A model generated the notes under the pieces. That model was given only the letters and a program-made list of their open reading frames with translations, did not search any database and was not told the DNA's origin. Shown here one piece after another: positions 28,001 through 35,045 of a stretch of 64,000 nucleotides of DNA (within the stretch, counting starts at the first letter, position 1; every line of letters starts with the position of its first letter). This DNA is from CADEDH01 sp047974625 (GTDB taxonomy: Bacteria > Actinomycetota > Acidimicrobiia > Acidimicrobiales > SZUA-35), in NCBI GenBank assembly GCA_047974625.1, contig JBKECK010000119.1, positions 1-64,000 on the forward strand, written 5' to 3'. Position numbers and translations under genes: made by a program.

Positions 28001-28878
28001 AACGGCACGGCGCCAACTTCTGGGTGTACGACACCACCCTGTCGGAGTACGCCGGCATGGGCTTCGAGTACGGCTACTCGCTGGCCAACCCGGACGCCCT
28101 CGTCCTGTGGGAGGCCCAGTTCGGTGATTTCGTCAACGGGGCCCAGGTCATCGTCGACCAGTACCTGGTGGCCGCGGAGGACAAGTGGAACGAGAGCACC
28201 GATCTCGTCCTCCTGCTCCCCCACGGCTACGAGGGCCAGGGCCCCGAACACTCCTCGGGCCGCCTCGAGCGGTTCCTGCTGTTGTGCGCCGAGGACAATA
28301 TCCAGGTGGCCAACGTCACCACCGCGGCCCAGTTCTTCCACCTGATCCGACGCCAGATGGCCCGCTCGGTCCGCAAACCGCTGGTGGTGTTCACCCCCAA
28401 GTCCGGCCTGCGGGCCAAGAGCACCCGCTCACCGGTGGAGGCGCTCACCAGCGGGTCGTTCGAGGAGGTCCTGGACGACACCGGCATCAACGACCCGGCC
28501 ACGGTCCGCCGGGTCATCCTCGCTTCGGGCAAGGTGTCCACCGAGGCCATCGCCTACCGGGACGACCACGACCGCCAGGACGTGGCCGTCGTCCGGGTGG
28601 AGCAGCTCTACCCCTGGCCCAGGGCCCAGGTGGCCGCCGCACTCGACGGCTACCCCAACGCCCAGGAGATCGTCTGGCTCCAGGAGGAGCCCGAGAACAT
28701 GGGTGCGTGGAACTCGGTCAAGGGCCGCCTGTACGAGGCCCACGAGGACGCCCACTCCATCAAGCGGGTGAGCCGGACCGAGTCCGGCAGCCCGGCCACC
28801 GGGTCGATCGCCATCCACCGCCAGGAGCAGGAGGAGCTGCTCGACCGGGCCTTCGATCGGACCCCCGGTACAGACTGA
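25087..28878 (+). CDS. kgd: Multifunctional 2-oxoglutarate metabolism enzyme (E2-E1 fusion)
   Basis: 1263 residues, GTG start, the size of mycobacterial Kgd/OdhA. Order: N-terminal SucA-type helix (FDEYHARYRVDPRSVPDEWRTVF, about 15-40), a Pro/Ala linker (about 45-135), an E2 succinyltransferase catalytic domain without lipoyl domain (about 140-375, active-site His about 345 in TYDHRIIQG), then the thiamine-diphosphate E1 domain (MAHRGRLNVLVN, HGDAAFAGQG, IINNQLGYTT, GYRRHGHNEGDDP, PHGYEGQGPEHSSGR). It oxidatively decarboxylates 2-oxoglutarate in the TCA cycle and can also make succinic semialdehyde or 2-hydroxy-3-oxoadipate in relatives. The fusion is a hallmark of actinobacteria. Confidence 0.96.
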   Translation: MTDHPAPDNGPNSWLFDEYHARYRVDPRSVPDEWRTVFEQEDGVAPGQPPGAAATSAPPAPAPRPSLPAPAPPPPAPSNGPAPAPETAPAPAPAPSGSNGSAPTAPPPGAPAGTGTPPPAPRPEPAPDEPGDPIRGVAARIVDNMEASLSVPTATSFREVPAKLLEINRRVLNNHLGRVRGGKVSFTHLIGYAVVRAVHTTVPNMNNAFATGEDGKPRLIRNEHVNLGIAVDQEKADGSRSLIVPVIKGAEQLGFAEFVDAYEALIQKVRANKLQVDDMMGATMSLTNPGTIGTVQSVPRLMPGQGAIIGVGAMGYPAEYQGADPQMIAQLGLSKIIAITSTYDHRIIQGAESGLFLKKVHELLMGEDRFYVDAFEDMGVPYEAVQWRTDRGAAENGHDDIAGAIGKQMAVGTLVNQYRVRGHLIANTNPLQERTSKNHPELDPATYGLTIWDLDREFLTGNADGIYAAVGGAARKMRLADILGVLRDAYSRTIGVEYMHIANPVEKRWIQEHVEGNSDGFDREIQHHILERLSAAEAIEKFLAARYVGQKRFGLEGAESAIPTLDAILSSAADHSLSRAVIGMAHRGRLNVLVNILGKRHRELFTEFEGVVDENSTQGSGDVKYHLGYEGKHTSLANNTIDIQLAANPSHLETVDPIVEGMCRAYMDLSDRDDYPILPVLIHGDAAFAGQGVVTETLNMSQVHGFKVGGTIHLIINNQLGYTTAPHQSRSTDYSTDIAKAVQAPIFHVNADDPEACVRVAELAFAFRQRFNKDVVIDMIGYRRHGHNEGDDPSYTQPMMYKKIAERPSVRTIYTQALVDRGDISLEEADEALEYFQSVLQEALDETRGDRPPEGLRAQPSPPAVGVLPHVETGVPRSVLDEIYRDLSTTPDGFTVHPKLARQFEARDAMWEDGEVDWALGEAFAFGSMLSSGTSVRLAGQDSRRGTFAHRHATLHDYENGHEYTPLAATGERHGANFWVYDTTLSEYAGMGFEYGYSLANPDALVLWEAQFGDFVNGAQVIVDQYLVAAEDKWNESTDLVLLLPHGYEGQGPEHSSGRLERFLLLCAEDNIQVANVTTAAQFFHLIRRQMARSVRKPLVVFTPKSGLRAKSTRSPVEALTSGSFEEVLDDTGINDPATVRRVILASGKVSTEAIAYRDDHDRQDVAVVRVEQLYPWPRAQVAAALDGYPNAQEIVWLQEEPENMGAWNSVKGRLYEAHEDAHSIKRVSRTESGSPATGSIAIHRQEQEELLDRAFDRTPGTD

Positions 28879-29029
28879 GGACCGTCACGTCGGACCGGGC
28901 GAGGATCGGGCCAGGTTTGCACGAGGTTCGGCCCGACATCTCCCCAGGCCAGAGTGGGGGTGACACCATGCGAGGAGAGAAGCCAGCGAGCTTCTCCCAG
29001 CCACTGGATCGAGCCAAAGGGGGGCAGCC

Positions 29030-29191
29030 GTGGTGATTTTCGCGTGGGCCGTGGCCCTCTTCGGCGTGTCGACCGTGATCGTCGTGCTCGTGATCGGCGG
29101 TCTCGCCGGGTCGGGGGCCCTGGGTCCTCGGGCGTACCGGCAGGTGGCCGGCTCCCTATTCGATCTCGACCGCCAGATTCGTCCCCGGTAG
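29030..29191 (+). CDS. Small single-pass membrane protein
   Basis: 53 codons: GTG at 29030 preceded by a strong AAAGGGGGG ribosome-binding site 5 nt upstream, ending at TAG 29189. The product has one hydrophobic helix (IFAWAVALFGVSTVIVVLVIGGLAG) and a short basic tail ending in LDRQIRPR. Unknown function. It is upstream of the sigma-like regulator gene on the same strand with 183 bp between. The good ribosome site and the clean hydrophobic profile support it, but no family is recognised. Confidence 0.5.
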   Translation: MVIFAWAVALFGVSTVIVVLVIGGLAGSGALGPRAYRQVAGSLFDLDRQIRPR

Positions 29192-29374
29192 GCGAAGCGG
29201 AATTGACCGGCGATGTCCGCCCTGTTTTCCCGCGCTCCGACCGCTCCCCGACGGCGACATTCGGTACGAGTCCCCCGTTACCCAGCGCGAGGTTCCAGTG
29301 AGCTTCTAAATATTTCTGGATCAAACCTTACGCGCTATGGCACGATCGGATTGATCACGATAGGGGGGCATTCG

Positions 29375-30316
29375 ATGGCGACCGATCAGCCTATCCACTC
29401 TGACCAGCTCGAGCCGGAGGAGCACGGGGAGCGATTGTCCGAGCTGCTGCTCCGCGCCGGAGGCCGCTCGGCCGACCCGAACAACGCCGGAGTCCAGGAC
29501 TTCGACCTCGTCAGCCAGCTGTTTCCCGTGGAGTACCAGGTGTTCCAGCGGGCGATATCGGAGTTCGGCGGGCGCATGAAGCGCTTTGGCGCCTCCAACG
29601 AGGACACCGAACGGGCTCTGGGCGAGGCTCGTCACCTGCTGATGGCCACTCTGAATCCCTTCACCGAGATCGGGGTGGGGGACGCCAAGGAGCCACTGGA
29701 AACCTCCAGTTTTCGGGCCCTGACGCGGCGATGGGTGGGGTGCCAGATCGAGCGATGTACCAGCTACATCGTCGGCCTGACCATCCAGGACTACAACGAC
29801 CAATTGGCCAGCAGCTCGACGCCGTCACCGGAGGAGCAGCACATGCTCAGGCTCCTGGAACGGATCAGGCAGTTCGAGAACCAGCCTGACGCCGCCCTCA
29901 TGGTCGACAAGGACCGTCGAGAGGTTCGGCGTTTGGCCGCCGCGGTGGCCAAACGCCCCGACCTGGATCCGGTCGTCCCCCGTGCCCTCAGCTTCCTCCT
30001 GGGCCAGACCGCCGATGGTCGTCTCCGCCCCACCGCCCTGGCTGCGCTCCTGCTCAAGGGCAACAACTCACCGGGATCGGAGGGGGCCGCCAACCCGCTC
30101 CAGATCCTCAGCGTCAACGACGTCGCCACCGTCCTGGCCATCCCCCGAGAATCCGTGACCACCAGGGTTTCCCGCATCCGCAGCAAGGCCCGCGAGCACC
30201 GCGAGATCGCCAACATCGTGCACGAGCTGAACCCCCGCCTGCTCTGGACCGCCATCGGACCGAACGACGACGACGTCCGTTCGTTCACCAACCACCGGAA
30301 GGGACGCCAGCGATGA
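29375..30316 (+). CDS. Unknown protein with sigma-region-4-like C-terminal helix-turn-helix
   Basis: 313 residues from the ATG at 29375, which has an AGGGGGG ribosome site 6 nt upstream. The protein is mostly helical. Near residues 255-290, LSVNDVATVLAIPRESVTTRVSRIRSKAR matches the pattern of sigma-70 region 4 or LuxR-type helices (x-VA-x-x-L-x-I-x-x-x-SV-x-x-R-x-x-R-x-R). The first 250 residues are not recognised as sigma region 2. A DNA-binding regulator is likely, a true sigma factor is uncertain. Its stop overlaps the next gene (ATGA), a membrane protein, so the pair may act as a regulator with membrane partner. The leader contains an AT-rich stretch (about 29300-29345) that may hold the promoter. 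Confidence 0.65.
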   Translation: MATDQPIHSDQLEPEEHGERLSELLLRAGGRSADPNNAGVQDFDLVSQLFPVEYQVFQRAISEFGGRMKRFGASNEDTERALGEARHLLMATLNPFTEIGVGDAKEPLETSSFRALTRRWVGCQIERCTSYIVGLTIQDYNDQLASSSTPSPEEQHMLRLLERIRQFENQPDAALMVDKDRREVRRLAAAVAKRPDLDPVVPRALSFLLGQTADGRLRPTALAALLLKGNNSPGSEGAANPLQILSVNDVATVLAIPRESVTTRVSRIRSKAREHREIANIVHELNPRLLWTAIGPNDDDVRSFTNHRKGRQR

Positions 30317-31467
30317 CGCACAACGCGACTCAGCCCCAAGGCCCGGCCCAGCCCGAGCCGCCCCAGACGCCCCAGGCCGGTCAGGACCCGGGGGCCGGCA
30401 TCGGCAACACCCTCCCGGGACTCACCGAGGACGACGTCCTCCGCCTGGAACGAGGGCGATCCGATTTTATCAACAAGCTCATGGCCACGGCGGCGGGCCA
30501 GGACCTGGTACGGCGGACCGACAGCCAGATCGACCAGATCGGCCGGGGCCTGGAACGGGACATCGACGGCCTGGTGGCCGCGGTCGGCTCAGAGGATCCC
30601 GTCCGTCGGGGATCGGCCAGCATCGTGGTCAACGACATCACCCACCACTGTCACCGGGTGACCAACGACGACCTCTACCGCCACCGGTCCCCCCACTACA
30701 AGCGGGCCCAGAACGCCCACACCCGGATGGACGGTTGGATGGATCGGCGCATCCGCCAACTGCGGTTCGTCGAGGCCCGCCGCAAGCAGGGTCTGGCTCG
30801 ACGATGGGGTCTGCTGGCCAACGTGTTCACCGCCCTGGCCGCCGGGGCCCTGTTGTTCTTCTCGTGGTTCGCGGTGGCCGCCGTCCTGATCGGCCTCCGG
30901 ATCCTGCTCACCGGTCTGATATGGAGCGTGGCCTCCTACCCGGGCGACGACTCGCCCACCAGTCCGGTGCTCGACAGTGACCCGCTGCCGTGTGTGATCG
31001 GCCACGGCGGTGATCTCCTGCTGTTCGCGTCGTTCGGCATGGCCATGGTCCGGAGCCATCATCCGGCCACGGCGTTCCTGGTCATCCTGGCCGGATCGAT
31101 CATGGTCCTCGGCACCCTGATGCGCCTGGGGGCCAGCGCCTCGGGCCTACCGGTTCCCCGCCTGCACCTCGAACGCATGGTCCGGGGAGGGAGCACCTTC
31201 GCGGCCATCGCCCTGGCCGCCGTCCCCACCATCACCTGGTGGTGGTCGGCGGGGGTCATGATCGTGCTGCCGACGGTGTTCGCCTGCATCGAGAGCCAGG
31301 AGGCCCTACGGGCCCTGAAGCTCCACCGCCGGCGCAACGGACCACAGTTCGAGCTGGTGCCGGTTCCCCCCGGGGCCTCCCCGGCGGGCGGCCCCCGCGA
31401 CGGAGACCAGAGCAGTGGTCGTCGGGGCGGAACGGACGGCCTGTCGGGTCATCCCGCCTTTGGGTGA
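30313..31467 (+). CDS. Multi-pass membrane protein of unknown function
   Basis: 384 residues; its ATG overlaps the stop of the preceding regulator-like gene. A polar Pro/Gln-rich N-terminus and a charged helical region (RLERGRSDFINKLMATAAGQDLVRRTDSQIDQIGRGLERD in two helices) are followed by about five hydrophobic segments between residues 170 and 335 (NVFTALAAGALLFFSWFAV, AVLIGLRILLTGLIWSVA, DLLLFASFGMAMV, AFLVILAGSIMVLGTLM, FAAIALAAVPTITWWW). The tail is Pro/Gly-rich and disordered. No family is recognised; the CDP-alcohol phosphatidyltransferase motif was looked for and is absent. The stop codon falls inside the first of four 13-bp tandem repeats. Confidence 0.65.
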   Translation: MTHNATQPQGPAQPEPPQTPQAGQDPGAGIGNTLPGLTEDDVLRLERGRSDFINKLMATAAGQDLVRRTDSQIDQIGRGLERDIDGLVAAVGSEDPVRRGSASIVVNDITHHCHRVTNDDLYRHRSPHYKRAQNAHTRMDGWMDRRIRQLRFVEARRKQGLARRWGLLANVFTALAAGALLFFSWFAVAAVLIGLRILLTGLIWSVASYPGDDSPTSPVLDSDPLPCVIGHGGDLLLFASFGMAMVRSHHPATAFLVILAGSIMVLGTLMRLGASASGLPVPRLHLERMVRGGSTFAAIALAAVPTITWWWSAGVMIVLPTVFACIESQEALRALKLHRRRNGPQFELVPVPPGASPAGGPRDGDQSSGRRGGTDGLSGHPAFG

Positions 31468-31515
31468 AGATCTGGGGTGAAGATCTGGGGTGAAGATCTG
31501 GGGTGAAGATCTGGG
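31464..31515. repeat. Four tandem 13-bp repeats at the 3' end of a gene
   Basis: GTGAAGATCTGGG is repeated exactly four times (31464, 31477, 31490, 31503) and then decays into GTGAGGATGGG copies to about 31532. The TGA stop of the upstream gene lies in the first copy. With a 13-bp unit (not a multiple of 3) each copy brings a TGA into a different place, and each copy contains AGATCT. Confidence 0.9.
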
Positions 31516-31671
31516 GTGAGGATGGGGTGAGGAATCCGTCCGATCCTGGCCAGCTCCCGCCCCGGTTCCGACGAGGATCTCCCGCCCCCCTGGGCCGCGG
31601 CCCGGACCGGTTCGATACTGGTAGCCAGGCGAACCAGGCAACCCCCACCTCACGGGGACCGGGAGGCGACG

Positions 31672-32013
31672 ATGGTGCTCATGACCTTTCTGGCGATCAT
31701 CGCGATGGCCCTGGTGTGCGTGCTCATGGTGGCCGCCGTGGTGGTGTCGGAACGGGGCCTGCTCAGGCAGGAACAACGCCGCAGCGCCCGCCTGGCCGCC
31801 GCGGTGCGTGACCTGTTGGCGGCCATATTGACCGACGACCCTGACGAGGTCCGGGCCCGACGACGCCGGGCGGTGCGGGCCTACGAGCGTTCCCTCACCG
31901 ACGATGGGGGCCGCTACCTGGACGACGGGTACGACGATGACGGGGACGACGGCCGGGATCCCCGGTACGGACCGGGCCCCGGGCGGGGTCGGGCCCGCCG
32001 GACCGGCCGGTGA
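31672..32013 (+). CDS. Small membrane-anchored protein with Asp-rich and Arg-rich tail
   Basis: 113 residues; the ATG has a GGGAGG ribosome site 6 nt upstream. One N-terminal hydrophobic helix (LMTFLAIIAMALVCVLMVAAVVVS), a basic amphipathic helix (QEQRRSARLAAAVRDLLAAILTDDPDEVRARRRRAVRAYERSL, residues 33-75), then an Asp/Gly/Tyr-rich patch and a final Arg/Gly-rich segment. No family recognised. The charge pattern suggests a membrane-tethered protein contacting nucleic acid or another acidic/basic partner, which is inference only. Confidence 0.6.
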   Translation: MVLMTFLAIIAMALVCVLMVAAVVVSERGLLRQEQRRSARLAAAVRDLLAAILTDDPDEVRARRRRAVRAYERSLTDDGGRYLDDGYDDDGDDGRDPRYGPGPGRGRARRTGR

Positions 32014-32038
32014 CCGTCGGCCGTCGAAACGGGGCCGG

Positions 32039-32713
32039 TCAGCCGAGATCGAGGCCCAGCACCCGGCCCAGTTCGGCTCGGGCCTCGGCCGGGTCGACCA
32101 CCTTGATCGTGGTCATGCCCATGGCCTTGGCCGGCTTGAGGTTGATGCCGAGATCGTCGAGGAAGACGGCCTCGGCCGCGTCGATGCCGACGATCTCCAA
32201 AGCCCGCCGGTAGAAGTCCGGTTCGGGTTTGCGGATACCGATCACCGACGACTCGATGACGGCGTCGAACATGTCCATGACCTGGGCCGTCTCGGGCCGG
32301 GAATCGCGGTCCTCAGCGTTCGAGCGGAAGTTGTTGGTCAGGCAGGCCACGGTGAAGCCGGCGTCGGAGATCCGCCGCACCGCCTCCACCATCTCGGGCC
32401 GGACCGCACCCGAGATCAGACCCAGGATGGCGCCGCCGTCGACGGTGTGGCCCCGTTCGGCGGCCTCGGCGGTGAACAGCTCCCCGAAGCCGGCGGCGTC
32501 GACCTCACTGCGTTCGAGCTTGGCCCAGGCGTTGTCGCCGGGGTTGGTGGCGTTGATCGAGCGGATCAGACCCGCCGGCAGCCCGTGCTCGGTCTCGTAC
32601 CGGGCGAAGGCGTCGAACGGGCTCGTGGTGATCACACCGCCGAAGTCGAACAGGACGGCCTTGATGCCGGGAGTGGACGCGTCGGGGCTAGGATCCGCAG
32701 CAGTAGTGGTCAC
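32039..32713 (-). CDS. HAD-superfamily hydrolase (subfamily IA, ACAD10/epoxide-hydrolase-N-like)
   Basis: 224 residues, GTG start. HAD motifs: I (AVLFDFGGVI, nucleophile Asp23, with the second acidic residue of DxD replaced by Gly), II (CLTNNF), III (IGIRKPEPDFYRRAL) and IV (AVFLDDLGINLKPAKAMGM). The FDFGGV form is found in the phosphatase-like domain of ACAD10 and soluble epoxide hydrolase. Loss of the general acid/base residue means ordinary phosphatase activity may be reduced. Substrate unknown. Convergent with the small membrane-protein gene and divergent from the NYN-S1 gene. Confidence 0.85.
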   Translation of the reverse strand: MTTTAADPSPDASTPGIKAVLFDFGGVITTSPFDAFARYETEHGLPAGLIRSINATNPGDNAWAKLERSEVDAAGFGELFTAEAAERGHTVDGGAILGLISGAVRPEMVEAVRRISDAGFTVACLTNNFRSNAEDRDSRPETAQVMDMFDAVIESSVIGIRKPEPDFYRRALEIVGIDAAEAVFLDDLGINLKPAKAMGMTTIKVVDPAEARAELGRVLGLDLG

Positions 32714-32845
32714 CGGGAGATACTATGCCGACCCGGCGGGCCCGATCATCCCGGGTTGACCCGTCGGCGTGACGGGGCCGGCCAGGCACCTCCGAACAGG
32801 CACCATGATGGGACTTCCATGGGCCGCATGATTGACTGAGAGGGC

Positions 32846-34954
32846 ATGCCAAGTTCTGAGAACCACCTCGTCGTAGACGGGTCGAACATCGCCACCGAGG
32901 GCCGGACCTTCCCCAGTCTTGCCCAGCTGGACGAGGCGGTGCGGGCCATTTCCGAGGAGCGCGACTACGACTCGATAACCGTGATCGTCGATGCCACCTT
33001 CGCCCACCGGATCGATGCGTCCGAACGTGAGGAGTTCGACGCCGCGATCCTGGCCGGCGAGGTGGTCACACCCCCGGCGGGGGCGATCGGCCGGGGCGAC
33101 GCCTTCATCCTCCAGGTCGCCGACAAGGTCGGGGCCGTGGTCCTGTCCAACGACTCCTTCCAGGAGTTCCACGGTGAGCACGAATGGCTGTTCGAGGACG
33201 GCCGCCTGATCGGGGGTAAGCCGATCGAGGGGGTGGGCTGGATCTTCGTGGAACGGGCGCCCGTGCGGGGCCCGGCCAGCCGCCGGGCCACCCGGGCTGC
33301 CGGCAACAAGACGGCCGGCAAACGTTCCCGGCGGGGGCGTGGCGGCAGCCGTTCGGACCGGGCCCCAACCGACCAGGACCGGAAGGACCAGTCCAACCGA
33401 AGGGCCTCGGGCGGTCGGGGCGGTTCGTCCGACACCGGTTCCTCCGACCACAACAACGACCACAACAACGACCACAACAACGACCACAACAAGAAGAGCG
33501 GCAGCCGCTCCAGGCGCTCGGGTGGCAACACCGCCGGCTCGGGCGGATCCGCCAACCAGCGCAGCGGGGACACCGATCGCGGTGACGGCCGCCCGGACGA
33601 GCGATCCGGTGCCGGCAAGGGCTCTGACGGCCGGTCCCGGGGATCGGGACGGCCCGTCGAGGAGCTCAACGATGCTCGTGCTTTCATGCGCTTCGTGACC
33701 CAGCACTCGATCGGCGACGAGGTCGAGGCCGTGGTCGAGCGGTTCTCGTCGCACGGGTGCTATCTGCGGGTGGGCACGGCCCGCTGTTATCTACCGTCCC
33801 AGGCCATGGGTGACCCCCCGCCCAATCGGGCTCGGGATGTGGTTTCCCGGGGCGAGCAGGTTCTGGTCCGGGTGGACTCTCTGGATTCGGATCGTCGGGG
33901 CATCAACGTGGAACTGGTGCGGGTGCTCGGCCCGCCGGCCGACGCCGACGATGTGGACTCCTCGGTTGGTGACGACGAGGACGGTGAAACCGATGGGTGG
34001 GATTCTCCAACGGAATCGTCGGACGTCGAGGCTCAATTCGCCGATGACCGCGCCGACGGTGCGGGCGAAGAGCCCGATTTCACAAGGAGCCTGCCCACCG
34101 TGCCAACGACCAAACCTGCCACATCGCGGGCCTCCCGCACCTCGGTGAAGCGAGCCGCCAAGGCGGCCGCCGTGGCCACCCCGTCGGCGCGGGTCGTGCG
34201 GGCCACCGGAGGACCGGACCCGGCCCCCGACGGACGGCCGGTACCGGCCGTCCCCCCGCCGTCGAGCGCCACGGCCGACGGCCCGGCCAAGAGGGCCACC
34301 GCCCGGAAGACCACCGCCAAGAAGGCCCCGGTCACAGGCGCCACCAAGGCCACCGCCGCCAAGAAGGCCACCGCCAAGAAGACCACCGCCAAGAAGACCA
34401 CCGCCAAGAAGACCACCGCGGCGGCGAAGAAGGCGGCAACCAAGAAGGCCACCGCCAAAGCCACGACGGCCAAGAGGACCGCGGCCACGACCACCACGGC
34501 GAAGAAGGCCACGGACAAGAAGGCCACCGGCACCGCCAAAACGGCGACAGCCCAAAAGACCACGGCCGCGGCCAAGAAGACCGCCACCAAAGCCACGACC
34601 GCGAAGACGGCCGCCGCCAAGAAGGCCCCGGCCAAGCGCGCCACCAAGGCCACCGCCACCAAGAAGGCCACGGCCAAGAAGACCGCCACGGCGAAGAAGG
34701 CGGCAACCAAGAAGGTCACCGCCGAAGCCACGACGGCCAAGAAGACCGCCGCCAAGAAGACCACGGCTACGGCCGCCCCGGCCAAGAAGGCCACGGCGAA
34801 GAAGGCAGCCGCCAAGCGCACCACTAGGGCCACCCCGGCCAAGAAGGCCGCGGTCAAGAAGGCCCCGGCTCGGAGCACCAAGAAGGCCGCGGCCGGTACG
34901 AGCACGGCCGAGGCCACGGGGGCGGCCAACCCGGAGACCAACGGCAGCGTCTAG
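32846..34954 (+). CDS. NYN-type ribonuclease, S1 domain and histone H1-like tail fusion
   Basis: 702 residues. Residues 1-135 form a PIN-like NYN/Zc3h12a-type nuclease: VVDGSNIA (Asp11), TVIVDATF (Asp49), GRGDAFI (Asp85) and LSNDSF (Asp103), i.e. the four acidic metal ligands. A basic linker (about 140-270) follows, with a (DHNN)4-like stretch at 201-216. An S1-like OB fold is at about 285-355 (GDEVEAVVERFSSHGCYLRV, ending GINVELVRV). An acidic patch (about 365-415) precedes a Lys/Ala/Thr tail (about 430-690) built of AKKATAKKT-like units, resembling histone H1 and mycobacterial HupB/H1-like tails. The likely role is RNA cleavage or processing with strong nucleic-acid retention. This combination is not one I know as a named family. 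Confidence 0.8.
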   Translation: MPSSENHLVVDGSNIATEGRTFPSLAQLDEAVRAISEERDYDSITVIVDATFAHRIDASEREEFDAAILAGEVVTPPAGAIGRGDAFILQVADKVGAVVLSNDSFQEFHGEHEWLFEDGRLIGGKPIEGVGWIFVERAPVRGPASRRATRAAGNKTAGKRSRRGRGGSRSDRAPTDQDRKDQSNRRASGGRGGSSDTGSSDHNNDHNNDHNNDHNKKSGSRSRRSGGNTAGSGGSANQRSGDTDRGDGRPDERSGAGKGSDGRSRGSGRPVEELNDARAFMRFVTQHSIGDEVEAVVERFSSHGCYLRVGTARCYLPSQAMGDPPPNRARDVVSRGEQVLVRVDSLDSDRRGINVELVRVLGPPADADDVDSSVGDDEDGETDGWDSPTESSDVEAQFADDRADGAGEEPDFTRSLPTVPTTKPATSRASRTSVKRAAKAAAVATPSARVVRATGGPDPAPDGRPVPAVPPPSSATADGPAKRATARKTTAKKAPVTGATKATAAKKATAKKTTAKKTTAKKTTAAAKKAATKKATAKATTAKRTAATTTTAKKATDKKATGTAKTATAQKTTAAAKKTATKATTAKTAAAKKAPAKRATKATATKKATAKKTATAKKAATKKVTAEATTAKKTAAKKTTATAAPAKKATAKKAAAKRTTRATPAKKAAVKKAPARSTKKAAAGTSTAEATGAANPETNGSV
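33446..33493 (+). repeat. Four 12-bp repeats encoding Asp-His-Asn-Asn
   Basis: GACCACAACAAC is present three times exactly, and the fourth copy ends AAG. The units are in frame in the linker of the NYN-S1 protein and produce a His/Asn/Asp-rich segment, which could bind metal or be simply disordered. Confidence 0.85.
34330..34900 (+). repeat. Degenerate AAGAAG-GCCACC-type repeats encoding a histone H1-like tail
   Basis: This stretch of the NYN-S1 gene consists of imperfect short repeats of AAGAAG with GCCACC, ACCGCC or GCCGCC. The product is Lys/Ala/Thr with very few other residues. Such repeats expand and contract readily by slippage. Confidence 0.8.
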
Positions 34955-35045
34955 GAATCCCCCTGTCGGGCGGGACGTGATCCGGGCCTCTTGCGGGCCC
35001 GCTCGTCTCGATCCCGCTGTCGTTGGCGCGCCCGCCATGTAGTCT

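Noticed and set aside
30313..31467. CDP-alcohol phosphatidyltransferase for the membrane protein
   Set aside because: Hydrophobic layout is similar, but the DGx2ARx8Gx3Dx3D motif is absent.
31464..31532. Could the 13-bp repeats be a CRISPR array?
   Set aside because: Units are contiguous without spacers, too short, and no cas gene is near.
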